A stretch of DNA of 64,000 nucleotides, taken from contig NZ_SSOB01000014.1 in the NCBI RefSeq assembly GCF_004801405.1, positions 113,409-177,408 of the forward strand. The letters are read 5' to 3'. Shown piece after piece: positions 1-9,420 of this stretch (positions within the stretch are counted from its first letter, which is position 1; every line of letters starts with the position of its first letter). The translations under genes and the position numbers were made by a program. The notes beneath the pieces were generated by a model that saw nothing but the letters and a program-made list of their open reading frames with translations, had not been told where the DNA came from and ran no database searches. Origin of the DNA: Cohnella fermenti. Lineage in GTDB: Bacteria; Bacillota; Bacilli; Paenibacillales; Paenibacillaceae.

Positions 1-1
1 C

Positions 2-3000
2 TACTCCGGTACGGCCACGCTGACGGCACTGCAGCCGGGGACGAGCATAATTGCCGCGACCAGCGACGACGGCGATTACAGCGGCCATATCCAGGTGACG
101 GTGCTGGCGAGCGGCGATCTGTTCGCCGAGCGCTTCGAATCCTATAGCCCGGGAACGAAGCCGAGCACGCTCAGCATACCGACCGTTGCGGGCGTGACGG
201 CGGCGGTGGCGGACAATCCTTACTCGCCGGGCAGAAGCTTCAAGATCGACAAGTCCGCAGAGACGGCCAGCAGCTACCTTGTCTCGCGGACGATAAGCGC
301 CGGCCACGAGAAGGTGAAAGTATCCTTGCGGGCCATGGCCAAGCAGACGGATGCGGTCGTCTATACCGCCGTTGTCCGCAACAGCTCGGGAGCGTCCGTT
401 CTCTACGCGGACTTCCACAGCAACGGCAAAATATCGATTATGAACGGCGGCTCCTGGGAGGCGATTGAGCCCTACGAGGCGAACCGCTGGTATCGGTTCG
501 ACCTGATCCTCGATGCATCGACGGATACGTACGATCTGTATATCGACGGGGTGCCGAAGCGGCTCGGTCTCGCCATGATTCAGCCGGCGGACGAGATCCG
601 CAACGTTCAGTTCGGCATGTACGGGGCGGCCGTCGGCACCGCGTACTTCGATGATCTGGAGTTCTTCAGCTACCGCGCGGTGACCGGGTTCGATCTGCTC
701 TCGATTCCAACCGTGCTGGCGTTGAACGACACGATTGCGCTGAAGCCGAACTTCACGCCGGCCGACGCGACCTTCACCGCCGTCCAGTGGGCGAGCAGCA
801 ACCCGGGGGTTGTGGCGGTCGACGATCTGGGCAACGCGACAGGCGTAACCGAGGGGACGGCCACGCTGACGGGGACGACGGTGGACGGCGGTCTGGTCGA
901 CAGCGTCGCGATAGAGGTGGTGGAGAAGCACCCGACAGGCGTCTCGATCAGCCCGGCGGCCTTGACGCTGCCGCTCGGCTCCGATCGCGCGCTGACGGCC
1001 GCGGTGCTGCCGGCCGACGCCAGCAACCGCAGCGTCGCCTGGAGCAGCAGCAATCCGTCCGTTGCCTCCGTAGATGAGGAGGGACGGGTGACGGCAACGG
1101 GCATAGGCACCGCCGAGATCACCGCCGAGACGGAGGACGGCGGCCTTACAGCCTCCATTGAAGCGGAGGTTGTGGCCCGAACGGTTCAGGCCGCCTACTA
1201 TGTATCGCCGGATGGCAGCGACAGCAATTCCGGCACAGAGGCGTTGCCCTTCCGGACGCTGGAGAAGGCGCGGGACGCCGTGCGTACGATCAACGCCGAC
1301 ATGACGGGCGATATCGTCGTTTATCTGCGGGGCGGAGATTATCCGTTGACGACCGCGCTGCAGCTCGACGAGCGCGATTCCGGCAGCAACGGGTACTGGA
1401 TCATTTACCGGGCGTACGAGGACGAGCAGCCGGTCATCGAAGGCGGCCGGACGATCGGCGGATGGACGCTGTACGATGCCGGCAATGGCATCTATCGGGC
1501 GTCCGCCGGCGGCGACCTAGAGACGCGGCAGTTGTTCGTGAACGGCGTCCGGGCGGTCCGGGCACGAAGCGAAGGCGGGCTGACGAATCCGCAGAAGACG
1601 GCGACGGGCTACGTGTCGGACGACGTCGGTCTGGCGTCCTGGAACAACATCGGCGATCTCGAGTTCGTCTACAAGGCGGAGTGGACGAATCCGCGGGATC
1701 GCGTACAGTCCGTTACGGTCCAGGACGGTCAAGCGGTCATTGCCATGCAGCAGCCCGGGTGGAATTATGTGACGGTCAGATCATCCGTGGTTAATCCCTG
1801 GTATTTGGAAAATGCCTACGAGCTGCTCGACCAGCCAGGAGAGTGGTATCTGGATCGCACGACCGACATGATCTACTACAAGCCGCGCACCGGCGAGAAT
1901 ATGAGCACGGCCGATGTGGTCGCGCCGGTCGCCGAGCAACTGGTGAACATCGCCGGCACGACGCTGGACACGCCGGCGGACGGCATTCGCTTCGAGGGGC
2001 TGACGTTCGCCTATACGACCTGGAATCGCCCGAGCTCCGACCTCGGACATGCCGACGCCCAGAACAACCTGCTGCGCTACGGCACCGACAAGCTGCCGCC
2101 CGGCGCGATTATGGCGGAGAAGGCGTCGCATATCGTCTTCGAGAACAACACCTTCACGAAGCTCGGCATTACGGCTATCACGATGACCGGCGCTGTGCAG
2201 CATAGTCTGATTCGCGGCAATCGCTTCTACGATATCTCGGGAAGCGCGATCGATGTCGGCGAGGTGACCAAGAGCGATCCGGACATTTACGCCCCTTCCG
2301 ATCCGCGCAAGGTGCTGAAGAACATCGATATCGAGAACAACTACATCCACGACATCGGCGTCGATTATCGATCGGCTGCAGCTATCGGCCTCGGCTTCGT
2401 CGCGGACTCGGATATTCGCCACAACGAGATTTTTAACGTGCCCTACGATGGCATCACGATCGGCTACGGGTTCGGATACGTGACGACTTCCGCGCTTCGC
2501 AACAACAAGATCCAGGCGAACTTCATTCACGACCTGCTGGGCGAGCAGATCTACGACGGCGGGGCGATCTATACGCTCGGCGGCACGGGGGGGACGGCCG
2601 ACCACAAGAATGTGATCTCGGACAACTACGTGCGCAACCAGATGAACCGCTACGGCGTGATTTACAATGACGAGGGATCGACGTATTGGCAGGTCGAGCA
2701 CAATGTCATCGATCAGTCCGAGACGCCGGTCTGGGACGAGATCTTCCCGGTGTCCTGGGCGTTCGTGAACGGACCGCTGACCAGCCACGATATTACGTTC
2801 GATACAAACTACACGACGACGGCGCGTGCGCAGATGGTCGGCGTCAATGTCAGTCAGACCGGCACACAGGTGTATCCCGACGCCCAGTGGCCGTCTGCCG
2901 CGCAGGCGATTATCGCGAGCGCGGGGCTGGAGCCGGCGTATCGGCATCTTGCGGACGATATGCCCGAGCGCATCGTGCTGCCGAAGAAGCTGGATCTGGC

Positions 3001-4129
3001 AAGCGGCGACGATGAGCAGCTTGAGGTGACGGCGACAACGGGCAAGGATGTGCCCGTCGACCTGTCCGGTGCGGACATCACCTATGTCAGCGCGGACGAG
3101 AACGTCGCGCAGGTGAGCGTGACGGGCAGCGTGTATGCGGCAGGTCCGGGTCATACGGACATCCGGGTGAGCGTCCAGGTCGGCGACATGCGCTGGACGA
3201 AGAACGTTCCCGTCTATGTGGATGACGCGTTCGACCATATCGACGTCTACTATGTCGAGAACAAAGCGAAGCATCTGCTCGGAGAAGAGTACACGGCCAT
3301 GCTCGGCGTGCAGCGTCCGTTGACGATCGAGGCGAAGTCGCTGTATGGGCAGACGATGACGGTGTCGTCGGCCGTCTACACGAGCAGCGATCCTGCCGTA
3401 GCGACCATCGATGCCCAAGGCGTACTATCCGCCTTAAGCGCAGGGAGCGCCGACCTCGAGTTCGCGCTTGCGGTGAACGGCGTCCCGCACACTCGCACGA
3501 TCGGGGTGAGCGTGCTGAGCTTCGGCGACCCGGCCGGTCTGGAATACGACGCTTATCCGCTTGACGACGCGATCAACGATCCGGATCATTGGTACGTCTA
3601 TTCGACGGGAGTCGGCAGCCTGCTGCCCGGCTCGGACAACCTGACGATCTCGACGCCCGGTGGCTTCGCGACCTACGAGGGCGACACGTACGGGGACGAG
3701 CTGCTGACGACGGATCTGCAGATCAATTCTTCCGGCGGATGGCCATCGCTGGCCATCCGGGTGCAGCAGCCGGAAGAGGCGTTCACTTCGGCGACGAACG
3801 ATCTGTATCTGTTCTGCTTCAAGGAGGACGTTATTGAGCTGCATCGGTTCAACGGCGGGGTGCGGACCGTCATCTACGGCAACCTCGACGGTTATACGAG
3901 CATCGGCGGCCAAGGGATTCCGAACCAGTACATTCCGTTCGGCGAGCGCCACCGGGTCCAGGTCGGGGCGGTGAACGAAGCCGGCGGCGTTCGGCTGATT
4001 CTGAACATCGACGACGAGAATGTCATCTACTTCCTGGACACCGGAGCGGAGCGAATCGAGGATTCGGGCTACTTCGGGCTGTACTCCCGGTCGGGAAGCA
4101 TGAAGCTGCTGTCGCCGGAGATGGAATAA
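2..4129 (+). CDS. Secreted right-handed beta-helix protein with Ig-like (Big_2) domains, GH141-like (5' end outside window)
   Basis: The reading frame is open from the first bases of the window, so the N-terminus and signal peptide lie upstream; GTG 95 is only an internal valine. What remains is about 1375 residues: the end of an Ig-like domain, a jelly-roll/LamG-like module (about residues 35-220), two Big_2-type Ig domains with the S-SN-P-VA-VD pattern, a long parallel beta-helix starting at YYVSPDGSDSNSGT (about nt 1195), two more Ig-like domains and a C-terminal jelly-roll-like module. The beta-helix core, with YLRGGDY, RQLFVNGVRAVRAR and EWYLDRTTDMIYY stretches, resembles the GH141 beta-helix glycosidases (known activities alpha-L-fucosidase and xylanase); that assignment is from memory of family features. 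It is a close paralog of the protein at 14876-20089, domain for domain. Likely secreted and acting on polysaccharide outside the cell. Confidence 0.85.
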   Translation, partial: YSGTATLTALQPGTSIIAATSDDGDYSGHIQVTVLASGDLFAERFESYSPGTKPSTLSIPTVAGVTAAVADNPYSPGRSFKIDKSAETASSYLVSRTISAGHEKVKVSLRAMAKQTDAVVYTAVVRNSSGASVLYADFHSNGKISIMNGGSWEAIEPYEANRWYRFDLILDASTDTYDLYIDGVPKRLGLAMIQPADEIRNVQFGMYGAAVGTAYFDDLEFFSYRAVTGFDLLSIPTVLALNDTIALKPNFTPADATFTAVQWASSNPGVVAVDDLGNATGVTEGTATLTGTTVDGGLVDSVAIEVVEKHPTGVSISPAALTLPLGSDRALTAAVLPADASNRSVAWSSSNPSVASVDEEGRVTATGIGTAEITAETEDGGLTASIEAEVVARTVQAAYYVSPDGSDSNSGTEALPFRTLEKARDAVRTINADMTGDIVVYLRGGDYPLTTALQLDERDSGSNGYWIIYRAYEDEQPVIEGGRTIGGWTLYDAGNGIYRASAGGDLETRQLFVNGVRAVRARSEGGLTNPQKTATGYVSDDVGLASWNNIGDLEFVYKAEWTNPRDRVQSVTVQDGQAVIAMQQPGWNYVTVRSSVVNPWYLENAYELLDQPGEWYLDRTTDMIYYKPRTGENMSTADVVAPVAEQLVNIAGTTLDTPADGIRFEGLTFAYTTWNRPSSDLGHADAQNNLLRYGTDKLPPGAIMAEKASHIVFENNTFTKLGITAITMTGAVQHSLIRGNRFYDISGSAIDVGEVTKSDPDIYAPSDPRKVLKNIDIENNYIHDIGVDYRSAAAIGLGFVADSDIRHNEIFNVPYDGITIGYGFGYVTTSALRNNKIQANFIHDLLGEQIYDGGAIYTLGGTGGTADHKNVISDNYVRNQMNRYGVIYNDEGSTYWQVEHNVIDQSETPVWDEIFPVSWAFVNGPLTSHDITFDTNYTTTARAQMVGVNVSQTGTQVYPDAQWPSAAQAIIASAGLEPAYRHLADDMPERIVLPKKLDLASGDDEQLEVTATTGKDVPVDLSGADITYVSADENVAQVSVTGSVYAAGPGHTDIRVSVQVGDMRWTKNVPVYVDDAFDHIDVYYVENKAKHLLGEEYTAMLGVQRPLTIEAKSLYGQTMTVSSAVYTSSDPAVATIDAQGVLSALSAGSADLEFALAVNGVPHTRTIGVSVLSFGDPAGLEYDAYPLDDAINDPDHWYVYSTGVGSLLPGSDNLTISTPGGFATYEGDTYGDELLTTDLQINSSGGWPSLAIRVQQPEEAFTSATNDLYLFCFKEDVIELHRFNGGVRTVIYGNLDGYTSIGGQGIPNQYIPFGERHRVQVGAVNEAGGVRLILNIDDENVIYFLDTGAERIEDSGYFGLYSRSGSMKLLSPEME

Positions 4130-4163
4130 GAATAACGGACTAACAATGCGATGAGTGACGATG

Positions 4164-4198
4164 TAGAGCAGCCTGGGCGATATGCCTAAGCTGCTCTA
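4164..4198. terminator. Hairpin between convergent genes
   Basis: A 9-bp perfect stem (TAGAGCAGC at 4164-4172 with GCTGCTCTA at 4190-4198) with a further inner GGGC/GCCT pairing lies between the end of the beta-helix gene and the end of the minus-strand AraC gene. The plus side is followed by TGTTTATT. Probably a bidirectional terminator. Confidence 0.65.
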
Positions 4199-4201
4199 TG
4201 T

Positions 4202-4987
4202 TTATTGGCGAAGCGAACGGCGATATTCGCTCGGCGTGAGGCCGAAGCGAGCGCGGAACTGTCGATTGAAGTGCGTATAGTTGGCGAATCCGCAAGCTTC
4301 GGCGACCTGGCCGAGGGTGAGTCCGGACTCCGTCATCTGATCCTTGGCCATAGAGAGCCGAACGTCGATGGCGTAGTCCATAATGGATTGCCCGACCTCC
4401 TGGCGGAAGATGTCCGAGGCTCGAGATACGCCCAGGCTGACGGCCTGCGCGGCATCCCGCAGTCGGAAGCTTGTCGCGGCGTGCTGCTCGATGAACCGTT
4501 GGATTCGATAAGCGACGTTGCGCTCATACCGATTGCCATCCGGCATCTCGCGAAGCTGACGCTGCACGCCGAGCAGCAGGCAGCGCGACAGACCGTCCAG
4601 AATGGCCGGACTGCTGTCTCCCACGCGTCTCTTCTCCGAGATGATGGCCTTCCAGATCGCGAGGAGCTGCTCGTCGATGGCGATGCTGCTCTTCCGGCAG
4701 TGCCGCAGAGGCCCCCACCAATTCGTCAGCCATGCGTCGGCTTCCATATTCAAATAGTAATCGCACACAGGAGCGGCCTCGTCCGCACGATGGAGCACGC
4801 GGAGCCGATAGCGGTCGCCGGGGAGGCAGAGGAGCAGATCTCCCGGCCCAAGCTCGTAGAGGACATCGTTCACGTCCGCTTGGCACCGGCCTTCCACCTG
4901 CAGCCGAATCAAGTAGGCGCTGCGAACCCCATTGGATTGGAAGGGCTGCGTGTGCCGTTTGTACCCGGCGCTGACAACGGTAAGCAT
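4202..4987 (-). CDS. AraC family transcriptional regulator
   Basis: Protein of 261 residues. The N-terminal half looks like a cupin-type AraC ligand-binding domain (ELGPGDLLLCLPGDRYRL stretch); the C-terminal ~100 residues carry two helix-turn-helix motifs, the second with the AraC signature (LTLGQVAEACGFANYTHFN, then GLTPSEYRR). The start at 4987 is chosen because GGAGG lies 8 bases upstream; a longer frame to 5020 has no comparable site. It is divergent from the isomerase-like gene at 5205, so the 217 bp between them should hold both promoters, and the regulator probably controls that neighbour. Effector unknown; a sugar or sugar acid is the natural guess. Confidence 0.88.
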   Translation of the reverse strand: MLTVVSAGYKRHTQPFQSNGVRSAYLIRLQVEGRCQADVNDVLYELGPGDLLLCLPGDRYRLRVLHRADEAAPVCDYYLNMEADAWLTNWWGPLRHCRKSSIAIDEQLLAIWKAIISEKRRVGDSSPAILDGLSRCLLLGVQRQLREMPDGNRYERNVAYRIQRFIEQHAATSFRLRDAAQAVSLGVSRASDIFRQEVGQSIMDYAIDVRLSMAKDQMTESGLTLGQVAEACGFANYTHFNRQFRARFGLTPSEYRRSLRQ

Positions 4988-5204
4988 CGAATGCACCTCC
5001 AACCTCCAAGCCCGAGCCACAGGGGCATAGGATTGCGAACTGACGTGTTGTCATCGATTGTAACCTTGCCCCTATGTCTGCACAAGACAATTCCGTCCGT
5101 TCTCCGCCGGGTTGCATCGTAAGATAAGTAAAGTTTATCGCGAGATGCGCCAGCGACCTCTCCTTGACTTGTTGATATACTCGGTAAACAAGGAGGTCGA
5201 TTCG

Positions 5205-5981
5205 ATGAGATCGAAGTTAGCCGTTCAATTGTTTACGGTAAGGGAAGCATGTGCCTCCGATATGGCGAACGCGCTGGAGCGTCTGAAGGGAATGGGCTGG
5301 TCGGGCGTTCAGTTCGCCGGGCTGCACGGCTGGAGCGCAGCTCGATTGGCCGATAAGTTAAGGGATCTGGAACTGCGAGCGGCAGGCTTGCACTATGGCT
5401 ACGCCCCATTGCTGGCCGGCCTGGAGCAGCATATCGAGGATGCGATCGCACTTGGCACCCGCGATCTCGTATGCTCGTCGATCCCGATTGAGATGAGAAC
5501 GGAGGACGGCTATCGCGAAGTGCGGAAGGAACTGGCTCAAGCCGCCCAACATGCATCGAAGAGAGGAGTTCGCATCAGCTATCACAATCATGCCTATGAG
5601 TTCGAGCAAGAGGTAGACGGCATGGATGGGCTGAGCTATCTGCTCGAGCCGTCGGCAGGACATGCCGTGTTGGCCGAGCCGGACGTCTATTGGATCTTCA
5701 GAGGGGGGATGCCGCTTCTTCCATTCCTGGAGCGCTATGCCGATCGGGTGCCGCTCATCCACCTGAAGGATATGACGTCGGATGAGAAGGCAACCTTCGC
5801 CCCGGTAGGGACAGGCCGAATCGACTTTGCTCCGATTGCGGAATGGGGCGAGAGAAGCGGTGTCGAGTGGTACGTCGTGGAGCAAGATCGGTGCGAAGGG
5901 GACCCCTTCGACGCGTTGCAGACCAGCTATACGAATCTTCAGCGAATCATTGCAAGCATGGAGGACGGGACGATCAATTGA
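5205..5981 (+). CDS. Sugar phosphate isomerase/epimerase family TIM barrel
   Basis: A 258-residue AP_endonuc_2/xylose isomerase-like TIM barrel. It starts KLAVQLFTVRE and contains the family motifs ISYHNHAYEF (metal-site His and Glu region), LAEPDVYWI and PLIHLKDM, ending with GTGRIDF. Members isomerise or epimerise keto sugars or inositol-type compounds, often next to Gfo/Idh/MocA oxidoreductases, as in this island. ATG 5205 is preferred over the upstream ATG 5112 because AAGGAGG (5189-5195) lies just before it and homology begins there. It stands alone as a transcription unit, with a terminator on its stop codon, facing away from the AraC gene at 4202-4987. Substrate cannot be told from sequence. 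Confidence 0.85.
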   Translation: MRSKLAVQLFTVREACASDMANALERLKGMGWSGVQFAGLHGWSAARLADKLRDLELRAAGLHYGYAPLLAGLEQHIEDAIALGTRDLVCSSIPIEMRTEDGYREVRKELAQAAQHASKRGVRISYHNHAYEFEQEVDGMDGLSYLLEPSAGHAVLAEPDVYWIFRGGMPLLPFLERYADRVPLIHLKDMTSDEKATFAPVGTGRIDFAPIAEWGERSGVEWYVVEQDRCEGDPFDALQTSYTNLQRIIASMEDGTIN

Positions 5982-5993
5982 TCGTCCTTGTTT
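5968..5993 (+). terminator. Intrinsic terminator overlapping the isomerase stop codon
   Basis: A 20-bp perfect palindrome (GGACGATCAATTGATCGTCC, 5968-5987) is followed by TTGTTT. The TGA stop of the isomerase-like gene (5979-5981) is inside the palindrome, so the hairpin forms within the last codons. Confidence 0.75.
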
Positions 5994-6134
5994 GCCGTTC
6001 GCAATATCGGATTCAGAGGCCGATTTTGAATAGGGGAGCGGGCGAATTTGCAGTTTATTCGGCTCGAATCGGCCATTATATTGGGGAAGAACGGTCGTAA
6101 TCGAACCATGGGGCAGGCGAAAGGAAGAGGAAGC

Positions 6135-6896
6135 ATGTTGATTGAAACGGGAAGCGTGTGGGAGATATCGTGGCTCGATCTGGTGCTGCGGATGGCCTTG
6201 TCGGCTGTGCTTGGCGGCGTGATCGGCATGGAGAGGGAATGGAACAATCATGCGGCGGGGTTCCGCACCCATATTCTTGTCTGTCTGGGCTCGACGACGA
6301 TTATGCTGTTGTCCAGCTACGGCTTCAGTTCCTTCGTCAGCGAGGTCAATGTTCGCATCGATCCGGCGCGGCTGGCCGCCCAGGTCATTAGCGGCATCGG
6401 GTTTCTCGGCGCGGGAGCGATCATGCGCAACGGCAACATGGTCAAGGGCTTGACGACTGCCGCTTCGGTCTGGACGGTGGCGGCGATCGGACTGTGCGCA
6501 GGGGCCGGATTCTATGAAGGCGCATTGGTGTGCACATTGATGGTCCTGATCAGCCTCTATGTGCTGAACAAGTGGGAGAAGGCATTGCTGCGGCATCGAC
6601 GTTACCAATCGATCGAATTGCAGGTGACGGACAGCCCCGGATTGTGGGGGCGGATCGCGGCTGCGTTCGAGCAGCACAATGTTCAAGTATCGAATATGAC
6701 GGTAGCTCCGTATCCTCCGAATTCGATTCTTCGCGTCAAGTTGAAGAGCTTCCGGATGAACGACTTCCTGGAGGCAATGGAGGAGATCGGGCGACTGGAC
6801 GGCGTCGAGGAGATCGATTCCGACAGTATGATCTTCGCTGCGAAGAAGGCGGATAGACACAGGAACGAACTTCAAGGAACATCGATCTCCCCGTAG
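6135..6896 (+). CDS. MgtC/SapB family membrane protein
   Basis: About 253 residues. The N-terminal ~140 residues form the MgtC/SapB membrane domain: the family signature GGVIGMEREWNNHAAGFRTH, then VISGIGFLGAGAIM and GLTTAASVWTVAAIG, four to five membrane helices. The C-terminal ~90 residues form a soluble ACT-like domain. MgtC proteins act in low-magnesium adaptation and, in pathogens, modulate the F1Fo ATP synthase; in soil Bacillales the role is unproven. The start ATG 6135 has AAGGAAGAGG upstream, whereas the open frame from 6048 begins at an unlikely TTG. It is monocistronic by position and has no evident link to the sugar genes. Confidence 0.88.
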   Translation: MLIETGSVWEISWLDLVLRMALSAVLGGVIGMEREWNNHAAGFRTHILVCLGSTTIMLLSSYGFSSFVSEVNVRIDPARLAAQVISGIGFLGAGAIMRNGNMVKGLTTAASVWTVAAIGLCAGAGFYEGALVCTLMVLISLYVLNKWEKALLRHRRYQSIELQVTDSPGLWGRIAAAFEQHNVQVSNMTVAPYPPNSILRVKLKSFRMNDFLEAMEEIGRLDGVEEIDSDSMIFAAKKADRHRNELQGTSISP

Positions 6897-6988
6897 GCTA
6901 ATCTATCGTGCCCGCTTCGGCTCGTGGTATGGTAGGGAGAGCAAGTGAGAAGCGTCGCGGGCAGGCAGACTAGAACAGGGGGAATACA

Positions 6989-9262
6989 ATGAGCGCTCCG
7001 AACCGGCATGCAGAGAGAAGCGTCACTGGCAGCAACGCCAGCATGTTTATGACCTTCGCGATCATTGTGGTCGTGACGAATCTGATCCTGTCATCAACGA
7101 TGTACGCGAACTACAAGCGTCATTCCATGGAACTCGTCCAGTCGTATTCGGTCGAGGAGTTGTCGCAGGTCAGTTACAGCATGAGCTTCATGTTCGAAGC
7201 GGCCAAGCTGACGCTGCAACAGCTCTACACGAATCCGAGCGTCTTCAAGCTGATGAACGCCGATCGCCTGGGGGAGCTGGAGACGGCGAGCCTGCTCAGC
7301 CAGGTGGGGGTGCCGAGCGGGGGCTTTAACCTGAACTTCGTCAGCTCCATCTATATTTACAATCAGAAGGCGGATAAAGTGTACACAGATGGGAAAGCGT
7401 TTACATTCTCGCAATTCCCGGATCGCGACATCATCGAACGTCTTGAGAGCGGCGAGGGGCTAAGCAGCATGAAGCCGATTGCCCGGAAGGTTCAACTATC
7501 CGCTCGCGATAAAGAGCTGTACGGCAGCTTGGAACCGTTCCAGACGCCGGATGTGTATACCTTCGTGCTGTTCGACAGCTATTCGCGGCACATCGACAGC
7601 GCCATCATGTTGAACGTGTCCCAGGAATGGATGAAGCAGACGATCGAGGCGATGAACCCGGAGATGAGCGGCGAGACGATGATTATCGACGATCAGGGCC
7701 GGATTGCACTCGGCAACGACCGATTCCTTTATCTGGAGCAGGCTAAGCGTTATATCGACGGCGCGATTCCGGATGGCGAAGGCTCCTCCGGCTACGCGAT
7801 CGAGATGCTGGATGGGAGGAAGCAGGTCGTCAGCTATGTCTCGTCCGAGATGGGGTGGACGTTCATCCGGTTGACGCCTTATGAGGTCATCTCGGGCAAG
7901 CTGTCGCGCATGCTGATGCTGACCTGGATCATCTCGGTGCTGGTCGGCATCCTCGCCGTCCTGGCCGTCATGTTCAGTTCGAGGATTCTGCTTCGCTTGA
8001 TGAACAAGAGAACGAATGCGCTTCTGGGACGTTATGAACGGGAGAAAAGATCGGGCTATGAGCAGAAGCAGCGGTTCCTGCGGACGTTCGCGACAAGCCG
8101 GATGACGGAATATTCGTTGACCAAAGGCTTCGAGCGGTTCTCGATCGACTTCGACACGAACCGCCGGCTGTTCACGGTTGCGTTCAAGATAGACCGCTAT
8201 GAGGAATTCTGCGACAAATACGGGCAAGACGATCGAATGCTGCTCGATTACGGCGTCATCAATATTATTGAAGAGACGGTCAAGTCCGCATGGAAGCCGA
8301 TTGCGTTCGTACTCGAAGACGGGGTGTTCGGAGCGTTGTTCCTGATCGATTCGGAGGAGAATGAAGCCTTCACCGTACGAGTGGAAGAGCTGGTCCGCCA
8401 GATTGGCGCCAACGTGGCGCAATATCTGGCGATCTCGCTCTCCGTGTCCATCGGCGATCCGCTGGATGGGGTTGCGGAAGTGCCGGAGAGCTTCGCCGAG
8501 CACCTCGAGACGCTCGGCTACAAGCTGTTCGCGGGCCCGGGAGCCATTCTGTACGCTTCCCGCATCCGCGAGATCAAGAAGCGGGAATACAGCATTCCGG
8601 ACCGAGGCATCGCAGCGCTCATTGACGAGATCCGAAGAGGCGACAGGGAGGGGGCGCATTCGTCGAGCCTTGCTCTGTTGCGAACGGTGGACGGGCATGC
8701 GATGACGTATTTGTTCACCTTGCTGCTTCAACTGGCGATTGCGCTGAGAGACTTCATGAAGCGCAACGATATCGCGGACGACGGGAGTATCTATCTTAGA
8801 TTCATCGATGTGGCCAAGGGAGCTCCTCATAACGAGACGCTGGAAGAGATCGCAGCCCGGCTTGACGAGCCGATCGCGGACATTATGGAACGTCTGGCCT
8901 CGAAGCAGGAGCAGCTTCGCAGCCATGATCGCTATAACGATATGCTTCGGCAAGTGGAGGAGCTGATCGAAGCGGAGCTGACCAATCCGAATCTCAGCCC
9001 GGATCTGATCGCGGAGCGAATGGGACTGTCGGCCAAGTATCTGCGAGCCTTGTACAAGAGAACAAGCGGAGAATCGCTCGCAGAGAGCATCAATCTCAGC
9101 CGGATGAGCAGGGCGAAGGGGCTGCTCGCCGATACGGAGCTGTCGGTTCAAGAGGTTGCGCTGAGGAGCGGGTTCATCAACATCAGCTACTTCTACACCT
9201 TATTCAAGAAGTATCAGGGCGTAACGCCGAACGAATACCGCCTGCTGCCGCAGAGCGACTAG
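6989..9262 (+). CDS. Membrane-bound AraC-type sensor/regulator
   Basis: Protein of 757 residues with the layout of Paenibacillus one-component membrane regulators: an N-terminal membrane helix (about 18-38), an extracellular sensor region (about 40-300, dCache-like), a second helix (about 305-330, ISVLVGILAVLAVMF), a cytoplasmic GGDEF-like/YesN-like middle part, and a C-terminal AraC DNA-binding domain (about 655-757: LSPDLIAERMGLSAKYLRALYK, then EVALRSGFINISYFYTLFKKYQG). The start has GGGGGAA upstream. It sits immediately before the binding protein operon at 9421 and almost surely controls it in response to an extracellular or binding-protein-presented sugar. Regulation of that operon is inferred from position. 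Confidence 0.88.
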   Translation: MSAPNRHAERSVTGSNASMFMTFAIIVVVTNLILSSTMYANYKRHSMELVQSYSVEELSQVSYSMSFMFEAAKLTLQQLYTNPSVFKLMNADRLGELETASLLSQVGVPSGGFNLNFVSSIYIYNQKADKVYTDGKAFTFSQFPDRDIIERLESGEGLSSMKPIARKVQLSARDKELYGSLEPFQTPDVYTFVLFDSYSRHIDSAIMLNVSQEWMKQTIEAMNPEMSGETMIIDDQGRIALGNDRFLYLEQAKRYIDGAIPDGEGSSGYAIEMLDGRKQVVSYVSSEMGWTFIRLTPYEVISGKLSRMLMLTWIISVLVGILAVLAVMFSSRILLRLMNKRTNALLGRYEREKRSGYEQKQRFLRTFATSRMTEYSLTKGFERFSIDFDTNRRLFTVAFKIDRYEEFCDKYGQDDRMLLDYGVINIIEETVKSAWKPIAFVLEDGVFGALFLIDSEENEAFTVRVEELVRQIGANVAQYLAISLSVSIGDPLDGVAEVPESFAEHLETLGYKLFAGPGAILYASRIREIKKREYSIPDRGIAALIDEIRRGDREGAHSSSLALLRTVDGHAMTYLFTLLLQLAIALRDFMKRNDIADDGSIYLRFIDVAKGAPHNETLEEIAARLDEPIADIMERLASKQEQLRSHDRYNDMLRQVEELIEAELTNPNLSPDLIAERMGLSAKYLRALYKRTSGESLAESINLSRMSRAKGLLADTELSVQEVALRSGFINISYFYTLFKKYQGVTPNEYRLLPQSD

Positions 9263-9336
9263 CAGAGTCGAGTTCAAATTCGGAAGACAGCCGATATCGA
9301 AGTCTCGCAAGGACGATATTGGAGCCGCATTCGGAC

Positions 9337-9376
9337 GAAAATGCACTATTTTCCCCAAGCGGCTCGCGACTATAGT
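9337..9376 (+). promoter_or_regulatory. Candidate operator and -10 upstream of the first ABC operon
   Basis: A perfect dyad GAAAAT-gcact-ATTTTC (9337-9353) lies just upstream of a TATAGT -10-like hexamer (9371-9376), 45 bases before the binding protein start. There is no good -35 at the normal distance, which fits an activator-dependent promoter; the activator would be the adjacent membrane AraC protein. The assignment is by position. Confidence 0.4.
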
Positions 9377-9420
9377 AAGGGTGCAAGCTCATATCAAGCC
9401 AAAGCGAGGGGATAGGTTCC

